30,926 bases of DNA from CAIQJJ01 sp964606085 (GTDB lineage: Bacteria; Chloroflexota; Anaerolineae; Anaerolineales; UBA4823): NCBI GenBank assembly GCA_964606085.1, contig CAZSFD010000061.1, forward strand, positions 1 to 30,926. Direction: 5' to 3'. Made by a program: the position numbers and the translations under genes. Below are positions 1 to 9,400 of this stretch, piece after piece. Position 1 is the stretch's first letter. Every line of letters begins with the position of its first letter. The notes beneath the pieces were generated by a model. It searched no databases. It saw only the letters and a program-made list of their open reading frames with translations, and had not been told where the DNA came from.

Positions 1-2
1 CC

Positions 3-383
3 ACCGCCACCCTCAGCGCTGAGAATGTGGCCAGGGTAAACTGGAAATTTATCACAAATCCGGTCATCACCCAGCCCCCAGGTGTCGTTCTGCAAGATAG
101 CATCGCTTCCGAAGGCCCCCTGTCCATCCAGTGGCACCGCACCAGCCCCGTTTCCGCCATCCTGCACGCCCGCTACACCCTGGCCTTCAATTATTGGGTT
201 CAGGACGATGAACCAGACCCCCTGGACGGCTATGTTTATCTCGAAGTCGGCACACGAGACATGCCCCCCTATGTCAGCGACTATCACGTCACCTGCGACA
301 GCGGTTCCACCCACACCCCCTGGCCCACCGACTGTCCCCCCGGCCACAACTGCCCTACCGGCAGCGGCAGCGGCGACCAATAA
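3..383 (+). CDS. 3' end of an unrecognised, probably extracytoplasmic protein (5' truncated by window edge)
   Basis: The reading frame is open from the first bases of the window and ends at TAA 381-383, so the start lies outside. Codon choice in this frame is strongly C/G-ending, like the real genes nearby, which supports coding. The visible 126 residues are rich in Pro, Thr, Ser, Tyr and Trp, look like beta-structure, and include three Cys near the end followed by a Gly/Ser tail (GSGSGDQ). This composition suggests a secreted or surface protein. I do not recognise a family. It converges on the giant gene that ends at 464, and the two share the hairpin at 407-445. An internal GTG at 27 could be called as a start, but the open frame upstream of it argues for truncation. 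Confidence 0.6.
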   Translation, partial: TATLSAENVARVNWKFITNPVITQPPGVVLQDSIASEGPLSIQWHRTSPVSAILHARYTLAFNYWVQDDEPDPLDGYVYLEVGTRDMPPYVSDYHVTCDSGSTHTPWPTDCPPGHNCPTGSGSGDQ

Positions 384-406
384 CCCCCTTCCCGCTGACA
401 ACACAA

Positions 407-445
407 AAGCGGCCTGCAAATTCCGTGCGAATTTGCAGGCCGCTT
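407..445 (-). terminator. Intrinsic terminator of the giant gene, between convergent genes
   Basis: A perfect 17-bp inverted repeat (407-423 and 429-445) encloses a 5-nt loop, CGTGC. Read on the minus strand, the stem is followed by CTTTTGTGTTG, a usable U-tract, 19 nt past the stop codon at 464-466. On the plus strand the stem is followed by GCGGTTAATCC, so termination of the upstream plus-strand gene is possible but weaker. Confidence 0.85.
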
Positions 446-463
446 GCGGTTAATCCGACAAGA

Positions 464-3400
464 TTATCGGAAGATTACGGGCAAGAAGATGAAGTGCGCT
501 TCTTGCAGCGTGGTGAAGCTCCATTGGAAGGGTGTGGCCAGCGCATTGCCCGAAGCATCGTTGACCGTGAAGCTGAACTGGTAGGTGCTGCCGGGGGCAA
601 ACGGGGCGTGCGTGATCGTGACGACGGTGCTGTCGGCGTTCCAGTCGTAGAGCCATGCGCCGGGGTTGGGCAGCGCCAGCACGTTGAGCGAGAGCGGGCC
701 AACCGGTTCGCTAAAGGTGATCACGATGGGCGCATCCCACAACACGCCGGTTTGCCCGTTGGTCGGTGAAACGCTGACCACCGTCGGCGGGGTGGTATCG
801 GGGATGACCCATTGGTACGACACGCCACCCATCGTGATGCCGTCAATGCGCTCGCGAATGCCCATCTCAAAGGTCAGGCCGGCCGGGCCGCTGAATTGCA
901 GGCCCACGGTCACTTCTTCGTTCGCCATCATCGGGATGGAACCGATGGTGGCCGAAACCGCGCCCGTGATGCGGATTTCCTGCGTCTCGGTCAGCACTTC
1001 AATGCCCTCGCCCCAGGCTGCGCCGTAACTCAGCCAGCGCTCGAACAGGCCCGAAGGCAGGCGCACCAAAATGTCACCATTGGCCGGGAAGGTCATGCGG
1101 TCAACGATCACATCCACATCTTTGGGCAGTTCGTAGATGTTGACCAGTTGCACCGCCGACTCTTTGATGTCCACCGGCGAGAGGCCATCGGCAGTGCGCC
1201 CGGCAACCACGGCATTCGCCAGGATGTTGACGTTGTGCCACGAGACGTTGTTATCCCACGGCACCCATTGCGGCGTGCATTCGAGGGCGGCGGCGTAGGG
1301 GTCTTGCGGCGAGTCGATCACATCTTGCAGGCAGGTGTGGCCGCTGCGGGTGGGCACCCACGGGAGGCTAAGGATGCGCACTTCGCCGGGCAGCAGGTTG
1401 GTGAAGGTGATCACGCCAATGGGCGCCCAGCCGCCGCAGCGCACACTCAGCGAGGGTTCGATCCAGTACACACTCACATCGCCGGTGGCGACGGCGGTGT
1501 TGCCGCGGTTGCGCAGGCGCACGTAAACGGTGTTGGTGATGCCCTGGATCGGGTCCTGCGGGATCAGGCCACCATCGGGGTTGTTGCGCACCCACAGGTC
1601 AGGCGACATGTACCAGTTGTTCAGGCTGCTCGGCACGTTGCCGTCGTCGTTCGGGTCGTCTTTCGACCACACGTCGGCCACCTGTTCGGTGACGGTGATG
1701 GTCTGGATGATCTGGTTGTTGGCGGCGTTCTCATCGCCGGGCAGGGCGGCCTGGCAGGTGAGCTGGTAAACGCCGGTTTGCGTGGGCGTAAAGGCGGGGA
1801 AGGCCAGCGAGGCCCAGTTGGCGGGTGTCACCATGCCGGTGGTGAGCGTTTCGGCGTAGATTTCGACGGCGTTGCGGGTGATGCGGCAGGTGACGGGTGC
1901 GCCGCTCTCGCTGTTTTGGCCGTAGTTGCGCAGGGTGACGAGCGGCTGGAAGGCCACGTCAATGGGGCGCTCGCCCGCTGGCAAGACGCTCGTCAGGCCG
2001 AGATCGTGGAAATAAGGCGTGGATTCGGCGATGACCACAGTTTGATCAACCGCGAAGTTCTTCACATCCACCACGCCGCTCGGCCAGTAGACGATCACGC
2101 CAACCGTGCCGGTGTAGCTGCCCAGGCCGAAGAGCGCTTCGGGGGCGTCCTGGCTCATGTAGCCGGTCGAACCGGCGATCAGGCGGGTTTGCAGCGGGCC
2201 ATCGGTATAGACGACGACGCGCGCCCCGATGCCGGTGTAGTTGCTGAGGATGCCTTCCAGGCGCACCTTCAGCCAGTGGCGGTTGGCATGGTCGAGGTTG
2301 TTTTGCAGCAGCAGGCTGGGCGTCTCGCGCCAATCCCATAGCCCACTGACAACGAAGATGTCGGGGTCGCCGTCGTTGTCGTAGTCGCCTACGCTGCTGC
2401 CATCGCTATCCTGGCTGTAGGCTACGCCCACTGCCGCGCCGTAATCGGAAAAAGTGCCGTCACCGTGGTTGCGATACATTTTGCTGGGGACGTCGCGGTT
2501 GACCACAAAGAGATCGAGCCAGCCGTCTAAGTCGTAGTCGAGCCAGTTGGCGCCGGTGGCGTTGCCGGGGCGGTCGCGTAGTCCGGCGGCTTCACCCACC
2601 TCAGAGAACGTGCCATCGCCATTGTTGCGGAAGAGCAGGCTGAACTGGTTATCGTTGCTGGCTACAAACAGGTCGAGGTCGCCATCGTTGTCATAGTCGC
2701 CCCAGGCCGATCCGTGGCCGGAATTGTACAGGTTCATCCCGGCGGACTCGGTGACATCGGTAAACGTGCCACCGTCATTGTGATAGAGATAGGCCTGCCC
2801 GCCCATGCCACCAGCCGCCAGGTACAGGTCGGGGTAGCCATCCTGGTCGTAATCAGCCCAGGAAGATGACATGATCCAATCGCCTTCGGTCAGGCCCACG
2901 GCTACGGTAACGTCGCTGAAAATGTCACCGCCGTCGTTGCGGTAGAGGCGGCTGCTGGCATAGGCATCCAGGTCGCCGTCCAGGTCGTAGTCGGCCCAGG
3001 AGAGTGCGGGGAAATGACGGTCGCTGTCGAAAATTTTCGTGAAAGGCAGGCTGTTCTGACGGTATATTTTGCCGCGGCTGGTGAGCAGATCGAGCTTGCC
3101 GTCGTTGTTGTAGTCGCCCCAGGCTGCGCCATCGTAGGGCGGAACGGGTTCCAGGCCGGCGGCGGCGCTGTCATCGCTGAAAGACGCACTGGCGTTGCTG
3201 GTGAACAAGCGGCCCGTTCCCAGGGCCAGGTCGAGCCAGCCATCATCGTTCCAGTCGCCCCAGGCTGCGCCCACTTCGCCGAGATCGAGGTTCAGGCCAA
3301 AAGCGGGGGCCACATCTTCAAAGATCGGCGGGGCAATGACGAGGGCGTCGGCCAGCGTGAACGACTGGCCTGTGGGGTTGGTCACGGTCACGTCGCGCAG

Positions 3401-6400
3401 TCCGAAGGGGGCGTCGTCGGCCACGGTCAGGCTGACGCGCAGCCGCGTATCCGATTGAAATTCGACCCAGTTCACCCACACATCCCCGCCGCTGACGGAG
3501 ACCTGCGGCTGGTCAATGAAGCTGCTGCCGTAGATGTAGAATTCGCTGTTCGTGCCGGGAACGGCCTGGTGCGGGTCAACACCCGTCACAACGGGCGGCG
3601 GCGGCAGTTCGGAGACAATCTCGAAGGCTTCGGCCAGCGCGTAGGTTTGGCCGTCGTTGATCACCACGGTCACGTCGCGCAGTCCGAAGGCGGCATCGGC
3701 GGCGATGTTGAGGTAGACCTTGAGCAGGCCGGGGTGATGAAATTCGATGTTGGTAACATCTATGCCAGGGCCAAAATCCACACCCAGGGGCGGGTTTTCG
3801 CGGTATCCGCTGCCCCACAGCCACACGGCCAGGTTGGTTGTGTTCGGGTTGGCTTTGGTCGGCCAGAGGCCATCTATCACCGGGCCGGGGCCGCTGAACT
3901 CGCTGGTGTTGCCGTCGGCATCGGTGGCGGTGGCGTGGACGTTTGGCCCGCTGAAGGCGCTGCCTTTGTTGAAGCTCCAGTTGCCGCTGCCATCTGAAGT
4001 GGTCGTGCCTTCATACCAGCGGCCTTCGTCGTCGGCATCGGAGAAGATTTCGATGGTGCAGTTGGCCGGGGCCGTGCCGCTGGCCGTGCCAACGGCAACG
4101 TTGGCGGCTGTCACCACCGGCTGCGGCAGGGCGGGGAACCACCACAAAGCGATGCCCTGCCCGCCGTTGGCGTAGATGCTGTTCTGCTGGAAGGTGTTGG
4201 CCCAACTACCGCCGCCGTAGACGGCGATACCGGCATCGTGATTGAAGGCGATGATATTGCGTTCGGCAGGGGTCGCACCGCCGATGCGGTTGTATTGGGT
4301 TTCGTAATTTAGTTCGATGCCCACGTTGTTGGGAATGGGGTTGGCGCCACTGGCGTCCGTGCCAATGCGGTTGCCGACGACAACATTATGGTCGCCTGCT
4401 GCCCAGTGGAGATACAGCCCCACCCCCTGATTGCCACTGATCAGGTTGTTGCGGAAGGTGTTGCGCGCCCCCCAGCCCACGCCGGCGCCGGTCACATCGT
4501 TGCCGAGGGCCGCCGTGCCAGCGGCATTGACGCCCAGGTAGTTGCCCACCACTTCGTTGTCGCTGGCAAAATCTATGACCACACCATAGGCGTTGCCGCT
4601 GATCAGGTTGCGTTCGGCGGGGGCATCGCCGCCCACCTGGTTGTGGCTGGCGCCGTTAGAGATGAAGATGCCCTCGCCGCCAGAACGCCAGCCATTGCCG
4701 AGGTCGTCGTTGCCGCTCAGGTCAGCGCCGATGACATTGCCGGTGATGAGGTTGTTACGCACCCCCACGCCTTGCAAGAAGATGCCCCTATCGCCATTGC
4801 CGCTGATCAGGTTGCACTGGCCGTGGCAGCCGGTAGCGGGGTCGGGGTTGTAGCCGCCGATGACATTGTATTGGCTGCGCCACTCGAAGTTGATGCCGGT
4901 GTTGGGGAAGTACAGGATTTGCAGGCCGCGGATGACATTGCCATCGGAGATGATATTGAAGGCGTTGCCGCCGCCCAGCCGACTGCCATCGAGGATGACC
5001 CCGGCGTTGGCGGCATCTATGGTGATATAGCCCGGCCACATCCAGGGCAGTTCGCCGTTTTCGATGAAGATGGTGGCCGGCGCAGCCGGCGGGAAAACCA
5101 CCGGGTCGAAGGTGATCGTGTCGCCGGTCTGGCAGGTTTCCATGGCCTGGCGCAGGGTCAGTTGGCCTTCGAGGTAGTTCCACATGCCATCGTCGCCGGT
5201 GCTGTTGACCAGCAGCGTTTGTGGGTCGCGGATGGTGAACGTCCAGGTGTAATCGTCAGCGGGCGCGCCCTGGCTGACCTGGTCGCCATTGCCATCCAGC
5301 CCGTTGCCGGTCATGTCCAGCACCTCGCCGCTGACGGTGACGGTGATGGTCTCGCCGACGAGGAAGGGATCAGCGGGGACGAAGTGGGCCACGCCGTAAT
5401 ACGGTTCGTAGGTCAGCGTGCCCTGGATTGCGCCGCTGTGGCTGCCAATGACGGTGAAGGTGGCGTCGGTCAGCGTGGCAGGGTCGATCATCTGGTCGAA
5501 GAAGGCATCCAGCATGGTTTTGGCGGCGGTGGCTTCGTCGTTGGCCGGGCGGTGCCAGGCCACGTAGGGTGGCTGGTCGGCCAGCACGCCGGCGGCCCAG
5601 GTGATCTCGTTGGCGAGCAGTTGTTGCGCGCCATCCTCGCCGTGGTAATCGGGGTCAGAGCCGCTAAAGATCATCCGCCCGGCGCCATAATCGCCAGCCA
5701 GGATGATCGCTTCGCCGGAACCCGGTTCGATCAGCACGGCTTCGGCGGCGGGCCAATCCCAATCGGTGAAGGTGTTGTGGTAGGGCCACCAGCCGTTCAA
5801 TTCCAGTTCGGTTAACCCTTCCACCAGGAGGTGATCGGGCAGGTTGATCAGCATTTGCTGGTTGCCGCCTGTGTTGCGGTGCGTCACGCTGACCGGTACC
5901 CACAGCCAATCCAGCGGCGTGGCGACCACGCCATCTTCCGAGTTGGCCACCAGCGCCCCACCGGCCTGCACAAAAGCGGCGATGTCGGCCTGGCGGTCGA
6001 GCAGGGGTTGAAGGAGATCGGGCGGCTGCGGGTCGTTGCCGGTGAAACCGACGAAGATCACGTCGTAAGCGGAGAGGTCTACGCTGGCAAAGTCGCTGCC
6101 GCCCACCACATCATATTGGAAGCCGAGGCGGTTGAGGGCGTCAAAGGTCTGCCAGACGTTCAGGTCGTAGACGAGCAGGGTGAAGCGCTGCGCGAAGGGC
6201 GAGGTGTCGCCATCGGCGTTGGTGGCGGTGGCGGTGAGGTATGGCCCGCCCAGGGCATGACCGGCGCTGAACGTCCATGCGCCGCCGGCGTTGGCGGTGG
6301 CGCTTCCTTCGTAGGTCTGGCCTTCTTCGTCTGCTGCGGAGAAGATTTCGATGGTGCAGTTGGCGCAGGCCGTACCGCTGGCCGTGCCGGCGGCCAGATC

Positions 6401-9400
6401 GAAGGCGGTGATGCGTGGCGCGGGCAGGTGATGGTTGCCGCCATCTATCAGGCCGATTCCCAGGCGTGTGTTGCGGAAGATGCTGTTCTGGGTGATGGTG
6501 TTGTTGGTGGCCGCCTGGCTGACCTCGACGCCAAAGGCGCCGTTGTAGGCGATGATATTGGCTGGACCCACCGTGTTGTGGTGTGCGCCGCGGATCAAGG
6601 TGACGCCGCTTTGGGCATTGGCACCCGGTGCGCCTTCAGCGGCAGCCACGGCTGCGCCACGCCCGGCGACGATCTGTTGCTGCCGGGCGGCGGCTTCAGA
6701 GGCATCTGCGGCGCGGCGCAAACTGGAGGGATTGATCGGTGGCTGGGCCGCGCGGCCAGCCTGTCGCGGCAAAGGCTCTGCGCCGGCGGCGCGGGCCAGG
6801 CCGTTGGGCAGTGGGATGCTGCCGGTGGGGTCGGTGCCGATCTGGTTCTCAGCAATCACGTTGCCGCTGGCGGTGTCGCCATCAATGACGATGCCACTGT
6901 ACCCATTATCGCTGTACCCATTGCCGCTGATCACATTATTGCGGATGGTGTTGTCGCGCGGCGAGCGGTTATCCCAACCGCCGGGGCCCAGGTAGATGCC
7001 GTTGCGTCGGTTGCCGAGGGCGGCTGTTCCGGCGGCATTCAGGCCGATGTAGTTGCCGTCTATCAGGTTATTGGGCGTCTCGTTGAGCGCCAGAATGCCT
7101 TCCCAACCATTGGCGCTGATCACGTTGTCGCGGATTGCGTTATCGTGCGTGCCAACCCACAGTTCGACGCCGTGGCCGAGGTTGCCGACAGGGTGTTCGC
7201 CGGTAATATCCAGGCCGATATAGTTACCTTGCAGGATGGTGAAGGCGGTATCTTGCCCACCGATGAAGACGCCGACACGGTCCCAACCTTCGCCCAGGCC
7301 ATTGCCGCTGATGATATTGCGACGGCCGGGCGTGTCGCCGCCAATGACGGTGTGCTGTGGGCCATTCTCCACCCACACGCCGCTGCCGCCATTGGGGATG
7401 GCATACGAACCAGTCGCGTCCAGGCCAATGATGTTGGCCGAAACGGTGTTGCTGACCGTGCCGCCATCGCGAATTTCGACGCCGTGCCAGGTCGTACCGC
7501 TGATCAGGTTGCCTTCTGCGGGCGTGTCGCCGCCGATCAGGTTATCGTGCGCACCGCGATCCAGGCGAATGCCCGTGCCAGCATATAACCCGGCGCTGCC
7601 ATCGGCGTTAGTGCCAATGTAATTGCCAGAGATGGTGTTGTAGGCGGTGTTCCAATCCCACAGGCCCATGGCATAGCCGTTGCCGCTGATGATGTTGCGC
7701 TCGGCGGGTGTGTCGCCGCCGACCCGGTTGTGGTGAGCGCCGCTGTGCAGCGAAAGGCCCGCCCCGCCGTTGCCGAGGGCGTTATTGCCGGTGATGTCGG
7801 TGCCGAGCAAGTTGCCAGCCACCACATTTTCATACGCCGCATCGCCATTGATACGCACCCCTTCCACCAGGTTGCCGCTGATCAGGTTTGCGGTGACAGT
7901 GTTGTGGTGGCCGTTGATCTGCACGCCATCGTTAATGTTGGGCAGCGCCGCCAGGCCATCGGGCCAGGCGCCAATGATGTTGCCATCCACCAGGTTATCG
8001 GCGCAATCCCAGCGCAGTTCGACGCCCTGGGTATTGTTGGCGATGATATTGGCGGGGCCGATGGTGTTGTGGTGGGCGCGGTCTTCGATGACCACCCCAT
8101 GCTGGTTGCCGATAGGATGCAGGCCGTTCAACACCTGCCAGCTTTGCCCGCTGTCGGTAGATTTCGACATGCCTGCCGGGCTGATCAGGTAGATGGTGTG
8201 GCTGACGGCATAATTGGGGGCGAAGAGGATGCCATCGGGCCCGGTGTCGAAGCCGCCCCCCAGTGCGGTGAAACGCTGATCCCAGGTTGCGCCGCCATCG
8301 TAGGAGCAGTAGCTCCAATCATTCCAGCCGCCGCCGTGGCAGACGGTCTGGTCGCTGGCGTAAGCGGGCGAGATGGCAATGTGGCGCGGGTCGCTGCGCG
8401 GCGTGTCGAAGCCATCCCACGATGCGCCGCCGTCGGTCGAACGGTAGATGCGCCCATTCGGGTCGCCCCAGGCCGCCACGAAGAGCATCTGATCGCTGCT
8501 GAAATGGGGCGAAAGGGCGATATCGGTCAGGTTGGGGTCGGGGGCGGGCAGGGTCATCCAGGTGACGCCGCCATCGGTAGATTTGTAGAGGGCATTGTAC
8601 GTGATGGCAAACAGGGTGTCCGCCGAGGCAGCCTCGGGCGAGGCGACCACCTTCCAGATGTTCTTATTACCCATGCCGCTATCCGCGCGTGCCCAGGTCA
8701 GGCCACCATTGGTAGATTTGAACACACCCGGCTCGTTGCCCATTTCCCACCAGCTCCAGTCGCGTGCCGAGGCGTAGATCGTCTGGTCGGCGCTGAAAGT
8801 GGCCGAGAAGGCCAGGTTGCGCCGGTCAAACTGCTCCAGGGTGGTGCTGACCAGGCTCCAGGCCGCCCCGCCATTGGTGGTGACAAAAAGATGTCCATTT
8901 TCGGCCACGGCATAAGCGGTGTTAGCGTTGGTGGCATCTGGGGGGATTTCGATGGCGATGAAGCGCGACTCGCTCAGGCCGCTGTTCACTTCGTCCCAGG
9001 TCTGGCCGCAATCACTGGTTTTATGGATGCCATTCCGTTGGGTTGCCACATAGAGCGTACAATCGCTGGCATAGTCCGGCGAGATAGCCATATCGCGCGG
9101 ATAAGCCTGGCGAATGCCGCCCACGCCAAAGCCAATAAAATTGCCCTGGATGATATTACCGCTGGTGGTTGGGCTGGTCAGGCGCACACCCGCAAAACCA
9201 TTCGAGAAGATGAGATTGCGTTCGGCCTCGCTGTCGCCACCTACGAGCGTCTCAGATGTGCCATTTTCGATACGGATGCCGTCTTCGTGGTTGGGCAGCG
9301 GGTTTTGCCCGCTGGCATTTGCGCCGATGATGTTGCCGCGGATAATGTTACGGGCGGTCTGTTCGAGGTTGTAGGCGTCGAATTGGATGCCGACAGCGGT

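Noticed and set aside
82..453. Open frame overlapping the partial gene at the left edge
   Set aside because: Its frame runs through the terminator stem and has poor codon bias; the frame open from position 3 is better supported.
4300..8060. Recurring IGGDTPAERN/ISGN segments as a DNA tandem repeat or mobile element
   Set aside because: These are protein-level beta-helix repeats, diverged at the DNA level and in frame throughout.
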